Of a stretch of 64,000 nt of DNA, positions 35,948 to 43,828 are shown in pieces. The notes under the pieces are model-generated. The model saw nothing but the letters and a program-made list of their open reading frames with translations. It was not told the origin of the DNA and did no database searches. Source of the stretch: Intrasporangiaceae bacterium. Its GTDB lineage: Bacteria; Actinomycetota; Actinomycetes; Actinomycetales; Dermatophilaceae. Numbering within the stretch: the first letter of the stretch is position 1; each line of letters starts with the position of its first letter. The position numbers and the translations under genes are program-made. The stretch covers positions 19,981 through 83,980 of the forward strand of contig JAJPIW010000034.1 in NCBI GenBank assembly GCA_021324575.1, written 5' to 3'.

Positions 35948-36894
35948 CCCGGGTGGGCGCCATCGACTGTGGGACCAACTCCATCCGGCTGCTCGTGGCC
36001 GACATCGACCCGGTCACCGGTGCGAGCACCGACGTCCATCGCCAGATGGAGGTCGTCCGGCTCGGGCACGGCGTCGACCGCACCGGCAGGCTCGACCCCG
36101 CCGCCATCGCCCGCACGCTCGCCAGGTCCAGCGACTACCACGCCACCTGTCGGCGCCTCGGCGCAGAGCGCGTGCGCTTCGTGGCGACCTCGGCCTCGCG
36201 GGACGCGGAGAACGCCGCTGAGTTCGTCGACGGCGTGCGGGCCATCTTCACCGACTACGCCATCGAGCCCGAGGTGGTGTCCGGTGCCGAAGAGGCGGCC
36301 CTGTCGTTCCGTGGGGCGACAGTTGACGTGACGGCGGCCGGCTTCCCCGGCCCCTATCTGGTCGTCGACCTCGGCGGCGGATCCACCGAGTTCGTGCGCG
36401 GCACGACGGTGGTCGAGGCCGCCCGGTCGGTCGACATCGGCTGCGTCCGGATGACCGAGCGCCATCTGGTCAGCGACCCGCCGACGGCGGCCGAGGTCGC
36501 CGCGGCGACGGCCGACATCGATGCCGCCATCGCCGCCGCGGAGGAGGAGGTGGGCTTCTCCGGCATACGCACCCTCGTCGGGCTGGCGGGCAGCATCACG
36601 ACCGTGACGGCGTACGCCCTCGGGCTCACGGCATACGACCCCGAGCGGATCCACCTGAGCAACCTGACCGCGGGCGAGATCGTCGAGAGCACGACTGCGC
36701 TGCTTGCCGCCACCCGGGCCGAACGGTCCGCGATCGGCTTCATGCACCCGGGGCGGGTCGACGTCATCGGTGCGGGCGCCCTTGTCTGGCAACGGATCGT
36801 GGCCCGAGTGAGCGAGGTCTCCGCGCTCGAGGCGATCGTCACCTCCGAGCACGACATCCTCGACGGGATCGCGCTCAGCCTGGTGCGGCCCTGA
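35944..36894 (+). CDS. Ppx/GppA exopolyphosphatase family protein
   Basis: A 316-residue actin-fold phosphatase: GAIDCGTNSIRLLVADID (phosphate 1), EVVSGAEEAALSF, YLVVDLGGGSTEFVRG (phosphate 2) and VGLAGSITTVTAYALG (adenosine-like loop). Substrates are polyphosphate or pppGpp; the short form without a C-terminal HD domain fits actinobacterial Ppx. It ends the eno block; a palindrome lies downstream. Confidence 0.92.
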   Translation: MTRVGAIDCGTNSIRLLVADIDPVTGASTDVHRQMEVVRLGHGVDRTGRLDPAAIARTLARSSDYHATCRRLGAERVRFVATSASRDAENAAEFVDGVRAIFTDYAIEPEVVSGAEEAALSFRGATVDVTAAGFPGPYLVVDLGGGSTEFVRGTTVVEAARSVDIGCVRMTERHLVSDPPTAAEVAAATADIDAAIAAAEEEVGFSGIRTLVGLAGSITTVTAYALGLTAYDPERIHLSNLTAGEIVESTTALLAATRAERSAIGFMHPGRVDVIGAGALVWQRIVARVSEVSALEAIVTSEHDILDGIALSLVRP

Positions 36895-36952
36895 CCGAGG
36901 CTGGCCTCCACGCCTTCGTCGTCCAGCAGTCAGTCGGCCGGTTCGAGCGCTC

Positions 36953-36983
36953 TACGCGTGAGTCATGGCATGACTCACGCGTA
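36953..36983. terminator. Perfect 15-bp palindrome with 1-nt centre, plus an added half-site
   Basis: TACGCGTGAGTCATG (36953-36967), one G, and the exact complement (36969-36983) lie between the convergent ppx and TetR genes. CATGACTC is repeated again at 36984-36991. It could be a bidirectional terminator, though there is no loop of usual size and no U-tract, or a protein-binding site. Confidence 0.45.
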
Positions 36984-37055
36984 CATGACTCGACACTGCG
37001 TGGGCGCTGGGATCCGCGGCCACGACGACCGCGTCGGTTCGACCCGCCCGGGGGC

Positions 37056-37727
37056 TCAGCGCGGGACGATGAAACCGCGTAGGCCGCCCCAGATGACCGC
37101 CGCGACGATCTCGGCCGCTTCGTCGATCGTCGTCTCGGGGTGCCGCAGCCGCCAGCCGACGAGCCGGTCCTCGATGCCGACCACGATCTCGGCGATGGCC
37201 TCGACCTCCGCGATCGGCCGCTCCCTGAGGGCGGCGGCGCGGCGCAGGATGCCGACCGAGGCGCTGACCTGGTCGGCGCGCATCCTGTCCACGGCCGAGG
37301 CACCCGTCGTCGATGCGGCGCTCAGGTCACGGATCAGCCGGAACGACACCTCGTTGTCGGCGACGTACTCCAGGAACGCCCGAGCACTCTCCCGGAGGTA
37401 GTCCTTGATCGTGGCCCCAGGTCGCTCGACCTGCCAGGCAGCCATGGTGACCCGCCGGACGTCGTCACTCGCCGTGGCGACGCACGCCGCGAGCAGTCCC
37501 TCCTTGGAGCCGAAGTGGTCGTAGATGACCGGTTTGGTGATGCCGGCACGGTCGGCGACCTCGTCCATGGTGGTGTCGACGAAGCCCCGGGTCGTGAAGA
37601 CCTCGGCGGCGATCTTGAGGAGCTGCCGCTCCCGGGCGGCCCGGGTCATGCGCGGTGGGCGCGGAGTTCCGGGGGCCGGACCGCGGCGAGCCGGCCGCCG
37701 TGGGGGCCCGGCTGCTGCCGACGTCAT
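37056..37727 (-). CDS. TetR family transcriptional regulator
   Basis: A 223-residue repressor. After a Pro/Arg-rich 26-residue N-terminal tail, the HTH runs from about 28 to 75: RERQLLKIAAEVFTTRGFVDTTMDEVADRAGITKPVIYDHFGSKEGLL. The C-terminal ligand domain is not family-specific. The ATG is preceded by GAGAGG. No divergent target gene adjoins it; the tRNA and the Bax1-like gene lie upstream. Confidence 0.9.
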   Translation of the reverse strand: MTSAAAGPPRRPARRGPAPGTPRPPRMTRAARERQLLKIAAEVFTTRGFVDTTMDEVADRAGITKPVIYDHFGSKEGLLAACVATASDDVRRVTMAAWQVERPGATIKDYLRESARAFLEYVADNEVSFRLIRDLSAASTTGASAVDRMRADQVSASVGILRRAAALRERPIAEVEAIAEIVVGIEDRLVGWRLRHPETTIDEAAEIVAAVIWGGLRGFIVPR

Positions 37728-37878
37728 GGCTCGCCTCTCTTCCGTCGCGCGGAGGGGAGGGCCGCTCGACGGCTCTTCATTCTAGTCCGCGTAGGTGCTG
37801 GTCAAGAGGGTGTCGGCGAGCTTGTCCTGGCCGTCGTGCGTCCTCACACCGCCGCGGTCGCGGCATACGTCGAACGTG

Positions 37879-37952
37879 TGCCCCCGACGGGGATCGAACC
37901 CGCACTGCGGCGATTTTAAGTCGCCTGCCTCTGCCGGTTGGGCTACGGGGGC
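37879..37952 (-). tRNA. tRNA with UAA anticodon and short variable loop
   Basis: The reverse strand folds into a clean cloverleaf of 74 nt. The acceptor is GCCCCCG paired to CGGGGGC with discriminator A; there is a 3-bp D stem, a 5-bp anticodon stem GGCGA/TCGCC with loop CTTAAAA (anticodon TAA), a 5-nt variable loop GCAGT, and T stem GCGGG/CCCGT with loop TTCGATC. CCA is not encoded. The anticodon reads UUA (Leu), but bacterial tRNA-Leu are class II with a long variable arm, which is missing here. The gene is therefore certain; its amino-acid identity is not. Confidence 0.9.
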
Positions 37953-38099
37953 GGTGCCACGATAGCCGCGGCGATGCGGCATACGGCACGACCGGCGGGC
38001 CTGTGGACGACGGAACTTTTCGGCGGTCCCGAACGCCTAGTCTGATGACGACCGTTACCCGTGGTGGGTGCCGGCCCCTCGGTGACCTTGGAGGTCCAG

Positions 38100-38936
38100 A
38101 TGTCCAGCAACCCGGTGTTCAACCGGATCGATCGTGATGCCCGGCAGGGGTATGCCGGCTTCGAGCCGGCCCGCCAGGCGGCGCCGGGAGCGTATGCCGG
38201 ACAGGAGGCGATGAGCGCCCAGCAGCTCCAGGACCTGTACTCGCAGCCGTCGGCGGGCCCGGTCCAGACCGGTCGGGTGACCATGGACGACGTCATCATG
38301 AAGACGCTCAGCCTGTTCGCGCTCGTCGTGGTGTTCGGCGCGGGCGGCTGGTTCCTCGCCAAGTCGCGCCCCGATCTTGGGCTGGTCCTCCTGCTCGGTG
38401 GGATCGTCCTGACGTTGGGTCTCGGCTTCGCCATCTCCTTGAAGAAGTCGATCAGCGTCCCGCTCATCGTCCTGTATGCCGCGGTCGAGGGTGTCTTCGT
38501 CGGAGCCGTCAGCCGGTTCTACGAGAACGCCTATGACGGCATCGTCGGGCAGGCGATCCTGGCGACCCTGGCGACCTTCGCCGGCATGTTCCTCGCCTAC
38601 AAGTTCGGCCTGATCAAGGTCACCGACAAGTTCCGTCGGGTCGTGTCGATGATGATCTTCGGCTACGCGATCTTCGCCATCGTCAACCTGGGCTACGCGC
38701 TCATCGCCCACCAGCAGTTCGGGTTCGGCGGGTCCGGCGTCCTGGGGATCGGTATCTCGCTCTTCGCGACCGGCCTGGCCGCGGTCACCCTCGCGCTCGA
38801 CTTCGACTCGATCGACCGGGCCATCGCCAGCGGGGCTCCCGAGAAGTACTCGTGGCTGCTCGCCCACGGCCTCATCGTCACCGTCGTCTGGCTGTACCTG
38901 GAGATGCTGCGTCTCCTGGGCCGGATGCGCAACTGA
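38100..38936 (+). CDS. Bax inhibitor-1/YccA family membrane protein
   Basis: A 278-residue protein. The N-terminal 60 residues are hydrophilic (SSNPVFNRIDRDARQGYAGF), followed by seven hydrophobic segments, e.g. TLSLFALVVVFGAGGWFLA, GLVLLLGGIVLTLGLGFAI and a C-terminal GLIVTVVWLYLEMLRLLGRMRN, as in Bax1-I proteins thought to conduct calcium or protons. ATG 38100 has a GGAGG site. The N-terminal segment is written with two GTATGCC motifs. A short gene follows 2 bases later. Confidence 0.9.
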   Translation: MSSNPVFNRIDRDARQGYAGFEPARQAAPGAYAGQEAMSAQQLQDLYSQPSAGPVQTGRVTMDDVIMKTLSLFALVVVFGAGGWFLAKSRPDLGLVLLLGGIVLTLGLGFAISLKKSISVPLIVLYAAVEGVFVGAVSRFYENAYDGIVGQAILATLATFAGMFLAYKFGLIKVTDKFRRVVSMMIFGYAIFAIVNLGYALIAHQQFGFGGSGVLGIGISLFATGLAAVTLALDFDSIDRAIASGAPEKYSWLLAHGLIVTVVWLYLEMLRLLGRMRN

Positions 38937-38938
38937 CC

Positions 38939-39217
38939 GTGCCCCCGTCGCCGGTGCCGCCCGCGGTGGCCGACGAGCTCTCACGCCTGGTCCGCCGGTG
39001 GCAGCAGCTGCCGGTGGGCCAGGCGTCTGTCCGTATGCCGCGCGTCGTCACCGTGGTGGGTGGGCTCGCCGCCTTGTCCGGGGCCACGTCCGCTCCGCCC
39101 GACCTCGGGCCGGCGGTGGTGATGGACCAGCTGGTCGTCACGGCATACGACGCCTGCTCCGAAGGCCGTGCCGACGACGCCCTGGCCCTGCTCACCACCC
39201 TGCGCCGCGACCTCTGA
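38939..39217 (+). CDS. Hypothetical 92-residue protein
   Basis: A small protein starting with GTG just after the Bax1-like stop. It has a Pro-rich start, the helix VADELSRLVRRWQQLPVG and a C-terminal helix MDQLVVTAYDACSEGRADDALALLTTLRRDL that looks like a single helical hairpin (TPR-like in character). No membrane span and no known family. Its position suggests co-expression with the Bax1-like gene; no function can be assigned. Confidence 0.6.
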   Translation: MPPSPVPPAVADELSRLVRRWQQLPVGQASVRMPRVVTVVGGLAALSGATSAPPDLGPAVVMDQLVVTAYDACSEGRADDALALLTTLRRDL

Positions 39218-39220
39218 CCC

Positions 39221-39273
39221 GACAAGGTCCTCCCAAAGGGGCTGCGGGGAGCTCGCTCCGGAGCGACCTTGTC
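39221..39273. terminator. Inverted repeat between convergent genes
   Basis: GACAAGGTC (39221-39229) pairs with GACCTTGTC (39265-39273) around an inner self-complementary CGCTCCGGAGCG. It sits exactly between the stop of the small forward gene and the stop of the reverse thiolase gene, so it can terminate both. No U-tract. Confidence 0.6.
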
Positions 39274-39275
39274 GT

Positions 39276-40499
39276 TCAGGAGAGGCGTTCGTAGATGATC
39301 GCCATGCCCTGGCCGCCGCCGACACACATCGTCTCGAGGCCGAACTGCAGGTCGCGCTCCTGGAGCGAGTGCAGCAGGGTCGTCGTGATCCGGGCGCCGG
39401 TCGAGCCGAACGGGTGGCCGAGCGCGATCGCGCCGCCGTTGACGTTGAGCTTGTCGAAGTCCATGCGGAGGTCGTCCGCGGAGGGCAGCACCTGCGCGGC
39501 GAACGCCTCGTTGATCTCGTAGAGGTCCATGTCGCCGATCGACATGCCGGCCCGGGCCAGCGCCTGGCGGGACGCCCCGACCGGACCGAGGCCCATGATC
39601 TCCGGGGACAGCCCGGTGACGCCGGTGGACACGACCCGGGCGATCGGGGTGAGCCCGAGCTCGTTGGCCTTGATGTCGCTCATGACGACCACGGCGGCGG
39701 CGCCGTCGTTGAGGGGGCAGCAGTTGCCGGCCGTGATGGTGCCGTTCTCGCGGAACACCGGTTTGAGGCCGGACACCGACTCGAGGGTGACCCCGGCGCG
39801 GGGGCCGTCGTCGGTGCTGACCAGCGAACCGTCGGGCAAGGTGACCGGGCTGATCTCGCGGGCGAAGAAGCCGTCGGCGATGGCCTTCTCGGCACGGTTC
39901 TGGGAGGAGACGCCCCACTCGTCCTGGCGGGCGCGGGAGACCCCGCGGGAGGTCGCGACGTTCTCGGCGGTCTGGCCCATGGACAGGTAGACGTCGGGGA
40001 TGAGGCCGTCCTCGCGCGGGTCGTGCCAGGTGTCGTTGGTCGTGGCCATCTCCACGGCGCGGGCCTGGGCGTCGGCGAACGCGGGGTTCTGGTCGTCTCC
40101 GGCCGAGCCACCGGCGCCGGCCCAGCTCGTGTACTGGGAGACGCACTCGACGCCGCCGGAGATGAACACATCGCCCTCGCCGGCCTTGATCGCGTGGGCC
40201 GCCATCCGGGTCGTCTGGACCGAGGAGGCGCAGAACCGGTTGATCGTGGAGGCCGGCAGGTGGTCGTAGCCCGCCAGCACCGCGATGACCCGCGCCATGT
40301 TGGAGCCCTGCCGGCCGCTCGGCTCCGCGCAGCCCCAGTAGAGGTCCTCGACGAGCGTCGGGTCCAGGCCGGGGACCTTGGCGAGCAGCGCCGAGATGAC
40401 CTGGACCGACAGGTCGTCCGGGCGAACGTCCTTGAGTGACCCCTTGAAGGCCCGCCCGATGGGGGTCCGGGCAGTGGCGACGATGACGGCTTCGGGCAC
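39276..40499 (-). CDS. Acetyl-CoA acyltransferase (thiolase)
   Basis: A 407-residue thiolase. The nucleophile is C90 in NRFCASSVQTT; NEAFAAQVLP, GGAIALGHPFGSTGAR (catalytic His) and CVGGGQGMAIIYE (second Cys) complete the active site. Such FadA-type enzymes catalyse the last step of beta-oxidation (3-ketoacyl-CoA to acyl-CoA and acetyl-CoA). No hydratase/dehydrogenase subunit gene is adjacent in the window, so the partner must be elsewhere. Confidence 0.93.
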   Translation of the reverse strand: MPEAVIVATARTPIGRAFKGSLKDVRPDDLSVQVISALLAKVPGLDPTLVEDLYWGCAEPSGRQGSNMARVIAVLAGYDHLPASTINRFCASSVQTTRMAAHAIKAGEGDVFISGGVECVSQYTSWAGAGGSAGDDQNPAFADAQARAVEMATTNDTWHDPREDGLIPDVYLSMGQTAENVATSRGVSRARQDEWGVSSQNRAEKAIADGFFAREISPVTLPDGSLVSTDDGPRAGVTLESVSGLKPVFRENGTITAGNCCPLNDGAAAVVVMSDIKANELGLTPIARVVSTGVTGLSPEIMGLGPVGASRQALARAGMSIGDMDLYEINEAFAAQVLPSADDLRMDFDKLNVNGGAIALGHPFGSTGARITTTLLHSLQERDLQFGLETMCVGGGQGMAIIYERLS

Positions 40500-40615
40500 G
40501 GGAAGTTCTCCTCGGGGTCGTGGCAGCGCTCGACGGTGAGCCTGCGCCTACCTGCCTTGATCGTATGCCGGGAGCGTGCGGCATACGGTGTGGGCTTGGT
40601 CTCCCCGGCCGAGGT

Positions 40616-41707
40616 TCAGGTGAGGGTCTCGGTCGGCGCGTCCGCGTCGGACCGGGCGTCGGCGTCGGACCGGGCGCCGTCGTCGACGCCCTCGCGGACG
40701 GGCGGCTCGGCGGCGAGGGCGGGAGTCTGGCGACGACGCAGGAGTACGGCCCAGCGACCTCGCGGCCCCCGGTCCTGGCCGCCGATAGCGGTCGCGCTGA
40801 CCTCGGTGCCCGGCTCGCGGACGGCCTGGCCGGCGGCGACTGCGACCGGGCCGACGCCCTCGCCGCGGCGCCACTCCGGCGGCCGGTCGCCGGTGTCGTG
40901 GCCCCACACGCCGAGCGCGGCGCAGACGCTGGGCAGCAGCGCGGCGGCCGCGCGCGCGTAGCCGGCCGCCGACGGGTGGAACTGGTCGCGGCTGAACATC
41001 TCCTGGGGCCGGCTCGCGAACTCGGGCCCGAGCAGGTCGCCGAGGGAGACCGTGCGACCACCGGCCTCGACGACAGCGACGGTCTGGGCGGCGGCGAGGT
41101 CGCGGCTCCAGCGCCGCATGAGGAGGCGAAGCGGCTGGGCGACCGGCTGGAGGGTGCCCAGGTCGGGGCAGGTGCCGACGACGACCTCGCACCCCAGGGC
41201 GCGGAGCCGGCGGACCGTGGCGTCGAGGTGCCGGATCGAGGTGGCGCGGTCGGTCCGATGGGTGACGTCGTTGGCGCCGATCATGATGACGGCGACCTCG
41301 GGGACGAGCCCCTCCTCGAGGACGTTGGCGAGCTGCCCGACCATCCCGGCGGTCTCGGCGCCGACGACGGCGACGTTGGTGAGCCGCACCGGGCGGCTGG
41401 TCAGGGCAGCGACCCCGCTGGCGATGATCGCCCCGACGGTCTGGGACGGCTGGTCGGCGCCCATGCCGGCGGCCGAGGAGTCGCCGAGGACGAGGAACTC
41501 GATCGGCCGCCCGGGCCCGGCACCATAGACGCCGTTGTCGTCGGGCGAGCCGTCGAAGGGCGCGCCCACGATCCGCCGGGCGATGATCGCCTCGGCCTTG
41601 ATGACGCCGTAGCCGATCGCGCCGAGCGCCGTCGCGGCAGCCGCAACCCCACCCCCGCCGTATGCCGCGGTGGCAGCAATCTTCTGAGCACGCCGTGCGC
41701 GTGACAT
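40616..41707 (-). CDS. SGNH/GDSL hydrolase, membrane-anchored
   Basis: A 363-residue esterase/lipase-type protein. The N-terminus is basic (SRARRAQKI) with a hydrophobic Ala/Gly anchor (GGGGVAAAATALGAIGYGV). SGNH blocks: FLVLGDSSAAGMGAD (Ser77), VAVVGAETAGM, MIGANDVTHR and DQFHPSAAGYA (Asp/His). The ATG at 41707 has AAGGAG; a longer frame lacks this. The C-terminal 80 residues are low complexity, with a tandem ARSDAD repeat encoded by 18-base repeats near 40635-40675. Substrate unknown. Confidence 0.85.
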   Translation of the reverse strand: MSRARRAQKIAATAAYGGGGVAAAATALGAIGYGVIKAEAIIARRIVGAPFDGSPDDNGVYGAGPGRPIEFLVLGDSSAAGMGADQPSQTVGAIIASGVAALTSRPVRLTNVAVVGAETAGMVGQLANVLEEGLVPEVAVIMIGANDVTHRTDRATSIRHLDATVRRLRALGCEVVVGTCPDLGTLQPVAQPLRLLMRRWSRDLAAAQTVAVVEAGGRTVSLGDLLGPEFASRPQEMFSRDQFHPSAAGYARAAAALLPSVCAALGVWGHDTGDRPPEWRRGEGVGPVAVAAGQAVREPGTEVSATAIGGQDRGPRGRWAVLLRRRQTPALAAEPPVREGVDDGARSDADARSDADAPTETLT

Positions 41708-41892
41708 CGTGCGCTCCTTCTGGTCCCCGGCCGATGTTCCTTCGTACCAGAACGTGCCGGGCCGGTGTTCCTGTTCCGCGCCGAAACCCGCAGAGGCTCC
41801 ATGGCAACCGCACAGGGACTGCACAAGGTACGCCCTCAACGTGGGGACCAGCTCAGGCGGGCAGGCCCGCCACCCCGACCGAGGAGACTCCG

Positions 41893-42195
41893 ATGACCAC
41901 CAGGACCCGCGCACTCACCAAGGCCCGCGCCGCGACGGCGGGTGCCGTCCTCGCCGCCGCCGTGCTCACCGGCGGGGTCGCCATCCACCTGGCCGAGGCC
42001 TCCACCACCACGACGACGGCGAGCGTGTCCACCGGCGGCTCGTCCTCGTCCTCGTCCTCATCCGGCAGCGGGTCGGGCAGCTCGAGCAGCTCGAGCAGCT
42101 CCGACACCTCGAGCAGCTCCTCGGGCTCGTTCGGGACGACCTCCGGCGTCAGCTCCAGCAGCGACAGCGCCCAGACGACCACGAGCGGTTCCTGA
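41893..42195 (+). CDS. Serine-rich membrane or secreted small protein
   Basis: A 100-residue protein. The N-terminus (TTRTRALTKARAATAGAVLAAAVLTGGVAIHLAEA) is a signal peptide or single anchor; the rest is almost entirely Ser with Gly and Thr (runs of up to eight Ser). GAGGAG precedes the ATG. It is followed 5 bases later by the ApbE gene. In many actinobacteria that place is taken by an FMN-binding-domain protein, the usual ApbE substrate; no such domain is recognisable here. It may be a degenerate or alternative flavin acceptor, or only a spacer protein. Confidence 0.65.
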   Translation: MTTRTRALTKARAATAGAVLAAAVLTGGVAIHLAEASTTTTTASVSTGGSSSSSSSSGSGSGSSSSSSSSDTSSSSSGSFGTTSGVSSSSDSAQTTTSGS

Positions 42196-42200
42196 TCGTC

Positions 42201-43265
42201 ATGACTGCAACCACCGTGGCTCCAGGTACGGCCGTTGCAGGCCCGACCTCGGCAACGTTCCGGGCCATCGGCACGAACCACCGGATCCTCGTCACCGAGC
42301 CGGGCGTACTCATCGAGGCGGTCGCGCTCACCAAGGAGCACCTCGCCGAGCTCGACCTCGCGGTGTCCCGGTTCCGCCCCGACTCCGAGGTCAGCCGGCT
42401 GGCCGCGCGAGCGGCAACGGGCGACACCTGGTGCTTCGCCTCGCCGCTCCTCGCCGACCACGTCATCATGGCGCTGCGCGCAGCCCGGCTCTCCGCCGGG
42501 CTGGTCGACCCCACCGTGGGGTCCGCGCTCGTCGCCAACGGCTACGACGCCGACCTGTCGGTCGTCCGGGCCCGGCGTGGGATCGCCCCGACCGGCGCCA
42601 TAGCCGGAGCGGGGGCCGGAGCGGGAGCGGGAGCGGAATTCCGGGCCGCACCCGGCGCGCCCGTCGGACCGTCCCCCGCCGTGCCGGGGTGGCAGCGGGT
42701 CTTCCTGGACGAGCGGACCCAACGACTGAGCACTCCGCGCGGCATACTCCTCGACTTCGGAGCCACCGCGAAGGCGCGTGCGGCCGACAGCATCGCCGCC
42801 CTCCTCGCGGGGCGCCTTCCCGGCGGCTTCCTCGTCAACCTCGGCGGCGACATCGCGGTGAGTGGCGTGGTCCCGGACGGTGGCTGGCGGATCGGTGTCG
42901 AGGCGGCCGACGGCGACATCCGGCAGGTCGTGACCTCCACCGGTCAGGCGATGGCCACGTCGTCGACCCGGCTGCGGACCTGGACCGCGGCTGACGGCGA
43001 GGTGCACCACCACATCGTCGACCCGAGAACCGGCCGGACAGCCCGCTCGCCCTGGGCGCAGGTCACCTGCGTCGCCGTCAGCGCGCTGGAGGCCAACACC
43101 GCATCGACCGCAGCCATCGTGCTCGCGGAGGCAGCGCCGGGCTGGCTGGAGGCGCACGGCATACCGGCTCGTCTGGACCATCTCGACGGCTCGGTGACCT
43201 GCACGCCCGGCTGGCCCGACCCGGCCGATCGTCACTGCGGTGAGACTGCGCGGGAGAACCGGTGA
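42201..43265 (+). CDS. FAD:protein FMN transferase (ApbE family)
   Basis: A 354-residue enzyme that covalently attaches FMN to Ser/Thr of partner proteins. Motifs: FRAIGTNHRILV near the start, DLAVSRFRPDSEVSRL, LVDPTVGSAL, LLDFGATAKARAAD, GFLVNLGGDIAVSG, HHHIVDPRTGRTARSPW and SALEANTASTAAIV (metal-binding Thr region). A Gly/Ala repeat IAGAGAGAGAGAEF near residue 135, encoded by 6-base repeats (about 42600-42640), interrupts the domain. No signal peptide is clear. It overlaps the ferric-reductase-like gene by GTGA. Confidence 0.9.
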   Translation: MTATTVAPGTAVAGPTSATFRAIGTNHRILVTEPGVLIEAVALTKEHLAELDLAVSRFRPDSEVSRLAARAATGDTWCFASPLLADHVIMALRAARLSAGLVDPTVGSALVANGYDADLSVVRARRGIAPTGAIAGAGAGAGAGAEFRAAPGAPVGPSPAVPGWQRVFLDERTQRLSTPRGILLDFGATAKARAADSIAALLAGRLPGGFLVNLGGDIAVSGVVPDGGWRIGVEAADGDIRQVVTSTGQAMATSSTRLRTWTAADGEVHHHIVDPRTGRTARSPWAQVTCVAVSALEANTASTAAIVLAEAAPGWLEAHGIPARLDHLDGSVTCTPGWPDPADRHCGETARENR

Positions 43266-43828
43266 TGAACGAGATCCTCTGGTACTCCTCACGTGCCACC
43301 GGCATCGCGAGCATCGTGCTGCTGACCGCGGTGCTCGCCCTCGGCATGGTGACGAGCGGCCGACGCCGCACCCAGGGTGACCGAGCCACCGTGGTCATGG
43401 CGCTGCACCGCTGGCTCTCGCTGGGGATGCTGACCTTCCTCCTCGCCCATATCGCCACCGCCGTCGCCGAGACGTACGTGTCGATCGACCTCGTCTCGGC
43501 CCTCGTGCCGTTCACCTCGGGGTACGCGACCGTGTGGGTGGGCCTGGGCACCCTCGCCTGCGACCTGCTCCTTGCCATCGGCGTGACGTCCTGGTTCCGG
43601 CCGCGGATCAAGGAGCCGACGTGGAAGGCGGTGCACCTGCTCAGCTATGCGATGTGGCCCATCGCCGTCGTCCACGGCCTCGCCCTCGGCACGTCCGGTG
43701 AGCCGGTCCTGCGCGGGATCACCGTGCTCTGTGGTGCGGTGGGGCTCGGGTTCGCCGGCTGGCGCGTCGTGACCAGCCATCAGGACCGCGACCGCCGCGA
43801 AGCCGTACTCGCCCAGGAGTGGTCATGA
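43262..43828 (+). CDS. Ferric reductase-like transmembrane protein
   Basis: A 188-residue protein with about five membrane helices. Histidines occur in pairs on helices (MALHRWLSLGMLTFLLAHIATAVAE; WKAVHLLSYAMWPIAVVHGLALG), the pattern of b-type haem ligands in ferric reductase-like domains. It probably passes electrons across the membrane for the ApbE-dependent flavoprotein route. GTG 43262 overlaps the ApbE stop; ATG 43265 is equally possible. Its stop overlaps the NuoF-like gene (ATGA). Confidence 0.85.
   Translation: MMNEILWYSSRATGIASIVLLTAVLALGMVTSGRRRTQGDRATVVMALHRWLSLGMLTFLLAHIATAVAETYVSIDLVSALVPFTSGYATVWVGLGTLACDLLLAIGVTSWFRPRIKEPTWKAVHLLSYAMWPIAVVHGLALGTSGEPVLRGITVLCGAVGLGFAGWRVVTSHQDRDRREAVLAQEWS

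Noticed and set aside
37879..37952. selC or an ordinary bldA-type tRNA-Leu
   Set aside because: The acceptor stem is 7 bp and the anticodon is UAA, not UCA, so it is not selC. The variable loop has 5 nt, so it is not a class II tRNA-Leu of the bldA type.
38878..41061. Long reverse open frame (727 codons) across the thiolase and SGNH genes
   Set aside because: It is Arg/Pro-rich and overlaps two well-supported genes in another frame; no domain is recognisable.
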